From contig JABVXV010000100.1 in assembly GCA_013365325.1 (NCBI GenBank), forward strand, positions 1 to 64,000: a stretch of 64,000 nt of DNA, read 5' to 3'. The position numbers were made by a program, and so were the translations under genes. This document shows positions 53,203-64,000 of this stretch, in pieces. The notes under the pieces are model-generated. The model had not been told where the DNA came from. It saw only the letters and a list, made by a program, of their open reading frames with translations, and ran no database searches. The stretch's first letter is position 1. Each line of letters starts with the position of its first letter. The stretch comes from Dipetalonema caudispina. Lineage: Eukaryota > Nematoda > Chromadorea > Rhabditida > Onchocercidae.

Positions 53203-53836
53203 CACCAGTTATGTGTTTTGTGCTACAAATTCAAAAGTGAATTTTATCAAGCTGTTATTTTAAAATTAATTAATGATTACTGTTATGATAATCCATGGAT
53301 AGAAGGAATTCTTGAGAATATAGCAACAGAAGAATCGAATGTCACTAGAGTTTTAATTAATCAAATTAATTTCAATTTTAAATTTACAAATTAACGGATA
53401 GTTGTCTCGATTACATTGGCTATTCTTTGCTTGTTCACAATAATGATGAAAACGATTGATTGGATGTATTTATCTGGATAAAGTATAGAGATAAATTATT
53501 GAATTTGAATGAGTAAAATTTATTTCAATACAAATTCCAAAATTACAAACAAACAATAGAAGTAGATATTTAATGATGATCAATAAATGTGAATGATTGA
53601 TTGATTTCTATCCTTCATTATCCTAGAAAATGGAATTATGAATGAAGGAAAATTAAGTTACAATAAGTATTGTTCATTAGAAGATTATTTGTACTGATAA
53701 AAAGGTTAATAAGCAATCAATTTGTTACTAAATATGAATGAAATAGAAATGGAGAAAGATTTAGGTTACAATAAAATGTATTTTATGATCAATGTTCCAG
53801 TTTAAGTGGTAACATATCTGGTTAATTTATCATTAG
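53203..53836. other. Intergenic between tRNA-Leu and the carrier gene
   Basis: AT-rich with no independent gene. A possible tiny last exon of the carrier (acceptor ending at 53623, stop at 53618-53620) falls here. Confidence 0.4.
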
Positions 53837-56800
53837 TTATGGTAATGAATACATAAAATAATTAAAGTAGCGATTGAAATATGAATTTAAGTAAATTGTT
53901 TTCCGTGTATTCCATCCATTTATTGAGTTATTCAACAATGAAAAACAAGAAAACCATAACTCACTTTCTTGGCTGATATCTTGGGATTTTTTTGAAAAAT
54001 GTGTTTCATTCCATTCGCTTGTTTTATCTAACAAACGATAAGACCATTCAGCGGCAAAAAATATGGATGCATTTGCTGGTACAGCACTAAAAATGAAAAT
54101 GATTGAGATTTATAATTTGATAATTGATCATTTCCTTATCATTTATTTTAACAATGATTTATTAAATATTATTAATTTCAACAAACCATTACAACAATCG
54201 ACTCAATTACGGAAATATCTCATAAAAAACGATCGTACACACACCGAATGTACAAACAGAAAAACCTTGTTATCCTACTTCTAAAGTTTTTGTCGGGAAA
54301 TTTTAAACGACTAAATCGAGCGATATCTTATTTATGGATAAATGATATAAAAGCGTATAGTAAATGATATATTAATCTGTCAAAAATTGTTTTATTTTGA
54401 TCGCATAACTTCCAAAATTTTGACTGTAAATTCTTCGAAATTTGAAGTATTCATTGTTAAATGCATTATGTTGGTAGATAAAAAGTTAAATGTCACATAT
54501 ACCGCAAAATAGTAGCCGAAATACCGGCGAAAAAACCTTTGATGCCATAAGCTTTCATTATATTTTGACAAACTTGTTTATATGAATGCATGTTGTCGTC
54601 AGCTTGAAATTGTGTTTTTATTACATCCAGCGGATAATTACATATCCATGACATAATTCCCGCAATGCCTAAAATATTTAGTAGAAAAGAAAGAAATTAA
54701 CTCATATTTCTAAAGATGAAAACGAAGAAAATAGCATCAATGTTAGGAATGATTAAATCATCATAATTATGATAATTTAAGTGTTATAATTATTGTAGAA
54801 ATTATGATATAGCTTAATTGTAGATATCATTGTAGGGCTAAATATGGTAGCAATTCCGTATAAGCTATGCGCTTGTATTGTAATGTCAAATTTCATCTTA
54901 AGAATTAACTTTTTATCTCTCTTTTACTTAATCGATCAATCAATCAGTAATTTAAAGAATAGTTAAAATGATAATAACTGCAAATCTAACCTCCAGATAG
55001 AAGTAACTGAGATGTAGTTAATGATGAAGCTGTACCATCTTTGCTTAATTTTTGGGTACAAAATTCATAGGTAACAAACCACATCCCATATCCTGGACCA
55101 TCTCGAGCAACTGTAATCCATGTACCTCTTAAATAGCATGTTTTTCAAACAAAAAAAAAAAAATGAATTTGAAATAAATTTTAATATTACTAGCAAAAAT
55201 GAATCAATAATCTGTATCCTTCACTATATGCAAATCTATAACTTACTTATATATTGATAAAAATCCATATTGTTTTATCATTTTTTGAGCACAATCATAT
55301 GATGACATATATAATCTTTGCCTGTTATCCTTCTAAATGAGCACAAATAATGGTAGCAAACTTTTCTTTTCGTTACAAATTAATTTGATAATTTCGCACT
55401 TGAATCAGTAGCAAACATTGAAACAGAGAATTTCGAAAGAAGAAAAGAAAATGTTGGTGATAATTTTGGAGACAAAAATTTGTGAAGCAAAATGCCAACA
55501 GTTTGAAAAATTTATTCCTTTCTATGTAAATAGTAAAAAAATTCCTTTAGAATTACAAAATTTGCTTACGATCAATCAGCAGCAATGATTTTAATAGAAA
55601 TGAAATTACTAATAATATACTTGTAGTTGTAATTTTATCTTAAGCAATTCTGACGGGACACATATACTGCATTGCGCAATACCAGCCATATTGCCAGCAA
55701 TAAATGATCCAATTAAATTGTGATAATTGTCAAAAAGTTTGGTCGTATTACCATAGATGCCAAATGCTATGGCATGAATTGCTGTATAACTTATTAGTGG
55801 ACTTGACATTCCTGAAAATATTCGACATTCATAAAAATCTTCCCAAATATCTTACAAAAATAACTAATGATAATGATATTATTAGATTAGATCAAATATT
55901 TAACTAATTTTAGAATTTCAAGCGATCATAATCCATTTTGAGACAAATGATGGAGATAATGATATCAAATGATAATGATGGATTCTTTTTTTATCATCCT
56001 ATTGTACACATATAATCTACTTACTATAGTTATCCAACCTTTACTAATCACTTATTTATTTCATTGATTCTAAATTTAGTTCTAATTATAAAGTGTTAAA
56101 TTCCATGAAAAATACACACTTACCTCAAATTTTCATTTTTAAGTGGTAAAAGAGTTCGACTTCTTATTCTCCAATAAGAACATTTTTAAGTGATAAATAA
56201 TAGGTAAAATAATAGCGAAACTGTTAAAAATGTTACTTAATGTAAATGAAATTTTCGACCTTTAAAAAATCCCAATATGCCCTCATTCCGAAATATCGAT
56301 GAACAACACTGATAAACATTTTGAGCTTCGGTTTGTTGACGTACTCTAACCGTATCCAATGGATGACCTGTTAGCACTCCCGATACACCTATGAAATTCT
56401 CGGTTAGCATTTAGAATGCAAATAAATTAAAAAAAAAAAAAAAGAATTAATTTGCAAAAAAAAAATTTGAAGAGTGCTAAAAAATACTAAATTTTTGGTT
56501 AATCCTAATTTTTTATCATTGCCTCTTTATCCAATTAACAACAATGTATATGCTTTATTCAATTTAAAAGAAGCATAAAACATTAACAAAATCAATGAAC
56601 AATAATAAAAAATGTAAGTGAAAAATTTATCATTCATATAAATTAAATTTTTATGTTTCTCATAAATCAAGAAAGGGAGAAGGATAGCTGGGAAAGGAAA
56701 ATGGCAATTTTTGACAACATTTTCTTATCTAAAATGATTTCAAAATAAAAACAAATACCGTCAACATTACAATTATTTTGGTATCTATCCATTTAAGTAA

Positions 56801-56936
56801 TGCGAATATAAAATATATTATAATGATAATTTGCACCTGCTATAACTCCAATTAAATAGTGTAGAACGGGTTCAAAATAACCAAATTGTTCAAGCTTTCG
56901 ATCATAATGCTCACTACAGTAGCCTACAGTAAGCAT
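53837..56936 (-). CDS. Mitochondrial carrier (SLC25A45/47/48-like)
   Basis: Exons 56837-56936, 56260-56388, 55621-55811, 55247-55332, 54991-55127, 54503-54668 and 54086 downward, in consistent phase. The three carrier signatures are visible: GHPLDTVRVRQQ (repeat 1), VPSELLKIKLQ (repeat 2, with SE in place of the usual xD) and NYPLDVIKTQFQ (repeat 3), plus RDGPGYGMWFVTYE between repeats 2 and 3. These motifs resemble the SLC25A45/47/48 group of inner-membrane carriers; the substrate cannot be told from sequence. Start MLTVGYCSEHYD is the first ATG, giving a short N-terminus normal for carriers. The 3' end is uncertain: reading on gives a stop at 53837 and about 352 residues, but a strong donor gtgagt at 53964 spliced to 53622 would stop at 53618 and give about 311 residues, closer to the family size. 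Confidence 0.85.
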
Positions 56937-59557
56937 CGTATGAATGTGATCGGAACACAAGTATAGTTGACAAATTTAAACAATATCATCTGATGATTGC
57001 AACTGATTTAGCTATCTTAAAATAAATTAAATAATGAAATTAAATGTAAATTCTTGTAAGTTGGCAACAAATATAACGTCATCATTTGCAGTTAAATTTG
57101 CATATTTTCATACTAACAGAAGATTGCTTGTCTTTCAGTGATAAACAAAAATTATGTAAATTGAAATAGAGTTAGAAACAAATTTCAACTATATATGTAA
57201 TACAACTTTCGGTTGGCAATCTAAAAAATATGAACCAAATGACAAAATTAAATTTTACTCCCAAGTTAGTCATAAGTTTTGCTATTCATACTTCAACTAG
57301 CTTTTTTCGTCTTTCTTTGAGAAATTGCATTCTGTGGATAGAAGTTAAAAGTCAATAGTTAATAGCAAATAAAAGTGAAGAAAAAGAAAAACAAAGCTAA
57401 TAATGAAAGGGTTTTTCCCTAAAAGCAATTTTAGTTAGCTATTAGTATAATGAACCATATAGTTTATAGCATTCAAGCTTCTAATTTTGTTCCATTCAAT
57501 TTCTCCTCATCTCTCTTACAAGCTTCAGTCAATAAACAATGGTTAGCTTACGAGAAATAGTCATTAACTGCTTACTTCATTATTGAAATAGTCTTAGCAG
57601 CAATTTTCTATTTTAATTTAAGTCTACTTCAGCCATAAATACAAGATAATAAATAATGAACGATACTATTCTTTGAACTCAAGGAACTTCAGCGCAACCC
57701 ACCCACTAGTATGCTTCTAATAACTTCAATTTGAAAAACTCTCTATTTCATCATACTGCTAAATTCCTCGTTGTATCTATGCTGATCAGAGATCAAGAAT
57801 ATTTTGAAGCTTAACGAAAAATCTTCAGACTTGTTTATTATTAAACAGTGTAAAAGCGCATATATTTTTGATTCATTCGTCTGCAGTGTGGATAAGATTG
57901 TATTTAAATTTTTTAATAAGGCATTTAAAAAATGTTGCAGTGGCACAATATAAAAGATACATAAATAAACATGGATAAGGTATATGACCGAAAAAAAAAG
58001 AACAGAATTAACTTATCTTTTTAAAGAGATAAGTTCATCGGAAGCCAATGATAATGTATGCGTTAATGACGCTTTCACATATCATCAAGTTCATATGCTT
58101 CTCAAAAGAAGTTCCAATTTCAATTGTTCAACCTTATACAATTTACTCCCTTCCATATATATACACATATAAGAAAAGAAAATGAATTTTTTAAAATCTA
58201 ATTAATATCAGTGGAATAAGAAACCAAGCAAAATGGAAAACCTCAATCTAACTTTTTTATCATGCAAAAATCGTGCCTCTCCGCTGTAACGCCAATAATT
58301 TATCACATTATCAATCATTGCAAAACCTTCCTCTTTCATTCATAATTCCACAACCCTCAGAATCTTCGAATCCCTATTACACAACTTTTATTCTCCTGTT
58401 ACTAAATTTCAGCACCTTAAATCTAATTTGCAGTAAAATCGGCTTTGAAATTTCAAAATATATGAAACAAAGACTGAATTTCAAACAATTTAAAACGAAT
58501 TTGTTCAAAAACACTTTTTTTAATTCAATAATTCGCGAAGATCAAAATTTTTTGTGATGTGAACTAAATAAAACAAATGGACAAAGAGGCAATAATTAAA
58601 AGTACCTAGTAAATCAAAACATGCAGTTTAAAATAGAGGGAAGAAATACATTCAAATTGGAAGGTTCAAAAAAGTAGGTAACGAAGAGGGGAACTGAAAG
58701 CACGTCGAACAGAAGACCTCATGTCGTCAGTACAATAATTACAATATGGAACATTTATAAAGCAGTAATTCCAATAAAATCAAAAATTTGTATCCTTAAT
58801 TAATGATCCTCAAAAACCTTACATCTTACGTAAATTGTAAAAATGGATTTATGATAACAGCCGTTCGTCGCTTTATCACCAGAATAAACTACACATTGTA
58901 TCAATCAAACTAACCCGATTTTCAAGATAGTTTGATTGTGAGCTAAATAAAGCGACAAATGAGAAAGCAATTAAATGCTAATGAAGACCGAAACGACAAC
59001 AGTTCTTGCAACCATGACTTCTCTGGAAAAATATTCCGTACGAAAAATTTTTGCCTCAGAAAAAGTGCAGATATAACGACTAAAAAGCCGTACTAGTTTA
59101 TTGCTAGAATAAAACGACGAAAAGCTGAAAAATTATACGGAAAATTATTTAAGGCATAAAACTGAAAGGCACTGAATGATAATGCCCGAAGGACAAAACT
59201 AACTCAGTAATCTGATTTTAACTGTATGAAGAATTAGGCAAAATAGAAAATGGAATTCTTTGATAAAGAAAAAAATTCGAAGACATTAACAGTTTGGCTA
59301 AGAGCAAACCGTAATATGCCAGACAAGTATAAACAGGATTTTTTGGTCTGAAGTGTAAATCATAATTTTCGAATATGTCAAGACTCTTATCTGAAATGCT
59401 TCGTTTCAGATGCTCACAATACACTTGAAAGAATTAATACAGTAGACATATTTCCAGACTGGAAGTCAAATTATGGAAATAAATTCGCTGACTAAAAGGA
59501 CAAGAGTAATTGCAATATAACTGTAAGGCCTTCAACTGAATGCAAATGATGTAACAG
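56937..59557. other. Intergenic between carrier and DESI2 genes
   Basis: AT-rich. A degenerate inverted-repeat pair lies at 58864-59121 (listed separately). Open frames at 57743-57946, 58273-58557 and 59218-59424 show no splice support or family motif. Confidence 0.5.
58864..59121. repeat. Degenerate inverted repeat pair
   Basis: Left arm 58864-58891 (ttcgtcgctttat...aataaacta) matches the reverse complement of 59094-59121 at about 21 of 28 positions. A further ataaagcgacaaatg near 58948 and a caatcaaacta/tagtttgattg pair lie between. Probably a decayed foldback element; could be chance in AT-rich DNA. Confidence 0.4.
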
Positions 59558-62182
59558 TTACTTTCCTTTGTCACGGATGGATTGAGAACTGGAAGATGAT
59601 GAAGAAACAGCTGTTGTTGACTGAGTGCTATCAGTAGTAAAATTCTTGATTGAATTCCAGATTTTTGATAAATGTGGCACTGGGCTATAGGAGCGTACCG
59701 CTTCTGTAGTGTTCAGAAGATTTGTTGAAGCTGAACAATTCGTCGTTAAACCACCAGCCGACAATTTTGATCCTGCAATTCTTGAATCAAAATTTGTATT
59801 ATACAATTTAAAACTTACAAGGATTTGAAGAACTAATTCATGCAACGATTTTGAGCGATAGTGCAGCAAATATGATTTTAAAAATCATCACACGTCACAC
59901 GTTTGCAATTACGCAATCATACAATACTGCTCGCAGCAACAAAATTAACTCAACTTTCGAAATACAAATTTCGCAAGGAAAAATGCTACAAAAAAGCCAA
60001 CTAATTTAATCGACAGCACAGCCAAACCAGACCGATATACTACAATTATGAGTTATGAAATATTATGTCAAATACCCTAATAATTTGATAAGATAATGGC
60101 AACGAAGACAAACTTTAACTTCTAGTTAAACGAAACGAGGAAAATAATGAAAGTGCTCAGTAAACTGTGAAATTAAAGCCAAAATACTCAACAGAATGTT
60201 ATTGACAGGAACAAAAATAAGACGATAAAGAACGGTGTAAAACATGAGAATAGCATCTCTCACAGCTTACTTGAAGTTTAAAGGACTGTTTCTCACAGAA
60301 GAAAACTATCAATCTTTTTCTCGGGTATCCCTAAACTTTTTTGGGCTTCTCGTTAAAAGAAGAGAGAAACACAGACAGAACAAAAGCAGTAGAGCATGCA
60401 AGAAGACAGCTGACCGATGCTGCCACTAAGAGGCAAGCTGGCACGTCTTCCGCTGCTGCTTGACTGTTCAATAGTTTCCTGATCACGTTCAATACATGCT
60501 GAAGTATAATCCCCACTTCTTCGTCTTTCTTCCAAACTTTGCTGTAACGCCACCGGTGTCAACCATTCTCGCGGTAAACAACGCTCCAAAAACGGTATTG
60601 AACTTGATACGGTAGCAAGCCGATTTACCCATGATGGTATCTCTTTACCAGTCAGTGTCTAAAAGTAAGAGTAGTTGTAATTGTAAAGTTCACAAATTAC
60701 TAGATAATGCTAAATATATCATACATAAACGTTGTGGAAATCAAATTAAACTGAAATGAAAATCTGTATTTGCTGAATTACAAGACAGAGGTTTTCATCC
60801 AACGAACACAATGACCTGATAAATTTTTATTTATTTATGAATCGGCTGGTTCATATATATATATTATATAGGTTTCACTTTTTTATGACATCTCTTTCTC
60901 TGTTCGAAGTCTTCCTTTAAAAACAGTCCATTGAGCAGACCACATGTTACATTGAAATATGAAATCGAACTTGATAACATTACAATAAAACATTTAATTT
61001 TTCATCAGACGGTAATCAAAATACGATCGATGAGTAGCGATTTATACTTCTATTGCTTTTATGGTATTTTCTCCGGGTTATGCCTTTCCACTTTTTATTT
61101 AACCATAAAATTTTATACCATAATTTAATAACTAAGGCCATTTAAGATCACACACCTTAGCCAACGCAGCTGTGAAATGGTTGCAATTTTTTGAAATCAA
61201 ATGATATTTGTCGCCTCTGTATTCACTTCCCAACATCTGGATAAGATGCCTTATGTCAGTGGCACTGAAGTCAGTCTCGCCAATGAGGATACTTTCTCTG
61301 AAGAAATCCGTTTTTTTAGAGAATGATTCCGTCAACAGTTTCCAGAATGCAGGTCATTATAGCTATGAAATAATTTATGTAAACAAATAAAATCTAAATA
61401 AAATTACTTACTTGAACTTAAAATTCTCACCCAACTCTTCTGCATCTTTCGGTGAATTTTCGAAAATCCCAGAAAATGAAAAGGGATGTCCACCATAAGT
61501 ATATTCTGGAATGAAAATAGTAGAAAGAATGAGAGTTCTTGACAAAGTAAATTGGAAATTGAATTTTTGGCTGAAGTGATAAAATGCATTATTGGGTAAT
61601 GTCGCAGACATTGTATCAATTTAATTTCCTGAAAAACGTCTGACTTACCAATACCATATACTTCAATGCCTGTGTGATATACTCCAAAACCAAGAGTAGA
61701 GGCGTAATCGTTCAACCAGTACTAAAATAATAAAGTTTTTTACAATTAGAGAGCAAATTCCAAATAAATTAAATTCAAACACCGAGCAATCAAGTTGATA
61801 ACAAAAACTGAGAAAGACTACAACAGATATACTACAATCTAATTGATACATCAATTACTACAGCTTCTTCAATTTCAATTATCTCATAGATCTGGTAAAT
61901 ACTCTGTTCATGTCTATAGATATTAAGTTTTACTTGTTAAAAGAGGTAAGAGAAAGAAAACTACTTTAGTATCACTTGAATATATATCTATAAATGTCGA
62001 AACACAAAATGAAGAAAAAGCAAAATAGATACATTCCAAATTACAATTTATTTTTCAACAAATTTCTATAGATAACCACATATGCAATAGTACCAGGCAG
62101 TAGAAAAAGTTTTTATTCGACAATGAGAATGATGCAAGCTTACCATATCGTAAACATTCAATCTTACTGGAGTACGTGCCAT
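59558..62182 (-). CDS. DESI2-type PPPDE thiol peptidase
   Basis: Six exons: 62144-62182, 61649-61721, 61412-61505, 61156-61297, 60415-60658 and 59558-59772, giving 268 residues in consistent phase. The PPPDE fold spans about residues 1-125: it starts PVRLNVYDM, has the catalytic His in [10 protein letters not shown] (H29), the conserved [14 protein letters not shown], and the catalytic Cys in SKNCNHF (C107), followed by [12 protein letters not shown] and [12 protein letters not shown]. This matches the DESI2/PPPDE1 family, described as a desumoylating/deubiquitinating cysteine isopeptidase. The C-terminal 140 residues are Ser/Thr-rich and variable. The frame is open upstream of the ATG, but the family start and lack of homology there favour 62182. 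Reading through the exon 5 donor would give a truncated tail ending at 60353. Confidence 0.9.
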
Positions 62183-62830
62183 GTTTGATGATTGATATCC
62201 TTTATATCGAAAAAAAAGGGCAGTAATGAAATAAGCAATAATTAAACGTATGACAAGAACCACATTTTCTTGATAGTCGTCAAATGATTGTCTGATAATA
62301 GATGGATGTTGATAATTGAAAATGAATAAAATATATTGACCAGAAATGCTGCTCCTAATTTCACCAATAAAATCGTTAGTAGTATACAACCTTCAAAAAA
62401 AAAGATGTATTCTTTTTAAAAAAAAAGTCATATAATAAAACGTTTATTTAATTCGTAAAAATGACAAAGTTTACCACATATGTACATAATTATATATAGA
62501 CGTAAGCACAAATATTTACATTAATCAATTAGCCATCCGTCATTCAGTTGTGTAATTAAATATTTCTTGATGAAATCAAATTTGTTAAAAATGTAAAAAC
62601 CAAATAGTAGAGAACTAGAAGAAATATTTTCAGAAATATTACAATGAATGTTTTCATCTTCATCCATTCTATTTTCTCTCTTAACTCTTATGAATGCACT
62701 ATTCACTAGCAGAAATTTCCTGTTGAAGCATTTAAATATAACAAGAGAACTTTAGGAAAAGTCAGAGATGAAATTTGTGAAGTTTATCATTTTCTCAACT
62801 TTCTCATTTATAATTACATTAAATGTAGAC

Positions 62831-62882
62831 ATATATATAAATATAAATATAAATATAAATATAAATACAAATATAAATATAG

Positions 62883-62913
<31 letters not shown>

Positions 62914-62919
62914 TATAGG
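62831..62919. repeat. (ATAAAT)n / (TA)n microsatellite
   Basis: Hexanucleotide-like ATAAAT units pass into a pure TA tract; the open frames over it on both strands are artefacts. Confidence 0.9.
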
Positions 62920-63048
62920 TATGTCAAATCTACTCAACGTAAACGGACATCTCCATTATATCCCTATGAATCAGTCTATATGACTATTTAGTATGCACGA
63001 CATGTAAATACCATTTTATCACACAGCATAGACCACCAGGTCTGACGA

Positions 63049-63104
63049 TTCACAAATGCTATCAGTAAGTGATAAAAGATTCTCTTACTGATAACATTTG
63101 TGAA
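63049..63104. repeat. Hairpin with 21-bp arms
   Basis: Left arm 63049-63069 (ttcacaaatg, then ctatcagtaag) pairs with 63084-63104 with one mismatch, leaving a 14-base loop. Such a short near-perfect stem could be a foldback remnant or a small-RNA precursor. Confidence 0.75.
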
Positions 63105-64000
63105 CATAAACAATGTCATAAACAATGTGAGAAAAATTTGATAAATTTCCAAATAATCACTAACGATGACGCTCATACTCTGTCTTTGCTTAATAAATTA
63201 TTGGAATCAAGTTAATTGACTTAAAATGCAACATGGATATTGCATTAAAAAACTGATAAGTTTATGCGTATCACATAAATATGATTGATAATTAGACTAA
63301 TTGCAGGGAAATCACACATTTATCAACTGCAGCTTGTCATTTATCGAGAAAATCAAATCAAAGGATCTTGACAAATATGCGAGGTCAAGGAAGCTCAACT
63401 CAACTAGTATATTGTAACAAGGAAAACTTGAGAGTTGTGTAGATCCAGAAAATCTCAAGACTTTAATGACACCAATAACACATACACCCCATAAACCCTT
63501 GAAAAATTAACCAGCCGGTAAACAAATATAAGATCGACATTTCTCGAACCAACCCCTCAACATCATTTCAAGCATCGATATGCAACCATTGTATCCTAGC
63601 CATCATAGTGATATAATTTCAATTTCGGATTGAGTTTGATTTTTAATGTGTGAGGTATTTTCTTTACTAATGAAATAAAAAGATTGAGAGTAAGTTTTTG
63701 AAAGAAGTGTTTGGATTCTTGACTAAATGAAATGATGGTCTGTAAAATATTTAATTAGAATTAAAAAAGTGTTATTTAGAGAAACTTCGTAATGATTTAT
63801 TTTATTTTGTTATGCTCTATGAAGAATAAAGTAACTGTAACTCATATAGCAACCAATCATACCCATACAATTAAGAAAATTTAAGACATCTCCAGTTATC
63901 GTACACTATTTCGGGAGGACTTCAAATTGATTCATTTCCCTTTTTTGTTCACTTAATTTTTCCACTAAGAATTCGTAGAATCGCTTAATGTCTTAAGAGT

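Larger units (their letters stand above)
62183..64000. other. Upstream of DESI2, no gene
   Basis: AT-rich flank holding the DESI2 promoter region, an (ATAAAT)n tract and a near-perfect hairpin at 63049-63104. No coding exon was recognised through the window end. Confidence 0.5.

Noticed and set aside
53056..53394. Plus-strand 112-codon open frame
   Set aside because: It runs through the complement of the tRNA-Leu gene; the tRNA fold explains the sequence.
62066..62389. N-terminal extension of DESI2
   Set aside because: The frame is open upstream, but family members start a few residues before PVRLNVYDM and the extension has no coding character.

Overview
The window is strongly AT-rich eukaryotic DNA with intron-split genes. 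Introns have GT...AG borders and pyrimidine-rich tttcag-type acceptors, several first coding exons sit a few bases after a free-standing acceptor (as expected for spliced-leader trans-splicing), and the families present point to a nematode. AT content, many moderate-size introns and gene families fit a spirurid/filarial worm best. That placement is inference; no species-specific marker was seen.

Layout: a small plus-strand coiled-coil gene (1779-3204) is followed by a minus-strand block: an unrecognised 251-residue protein (5580-7859), a divergent BTB/POZ protein with a possible MATH-like N-terminus (9803-13579), a cathepsin F-type cysteine protease with signal peptide, cystatin-like domain, propeptide and complete catalytic triad (14948-22968), and a secreted protein of about 13 tandem Kazal-like domains in 18 exons (28402-35767). 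About 11.5 kb without a recognisable gene follows (35.8-47.3 kb). The plus strand then carries an atypical globin (47273-51440). The minus strand continues with a tRNA-Leu(AAG) (53121-53202), an SLC25 mitochondrial carrier (53.8-56.9 kb) and a DESI2-type PPPDE thiol isopeptidase (59558-62182).

Exon joins were derived by hand. Phases agree at all but one intron and each joined frame ends in a stop. The exception is the intron before the 13th Kazal domain, which ends in CG rather than AG. Genes lie 1.3 kb or more apart (up to 11.5 kb), so no tight operon is evident and no shared pathway links them. The protease and the Kazal protein are adjacent and both secretory, but Kazal domains usually inhibit serine proteases, so a direct pairing is not implied.

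Noncoding features include microsatellites, a 91-bp intronic tandem duplication, a 3-copy minisatellite, a roughly 700-bp element with about 100-bp inverted arms (26086-26789), further long hairpins, and a long (GGA)n tract. The most notable observations are the globin lacking the proximal F8 histidine, the non-AG acceptor in the Kazal gene, the 26-nt microexon, and the hairpin elements.
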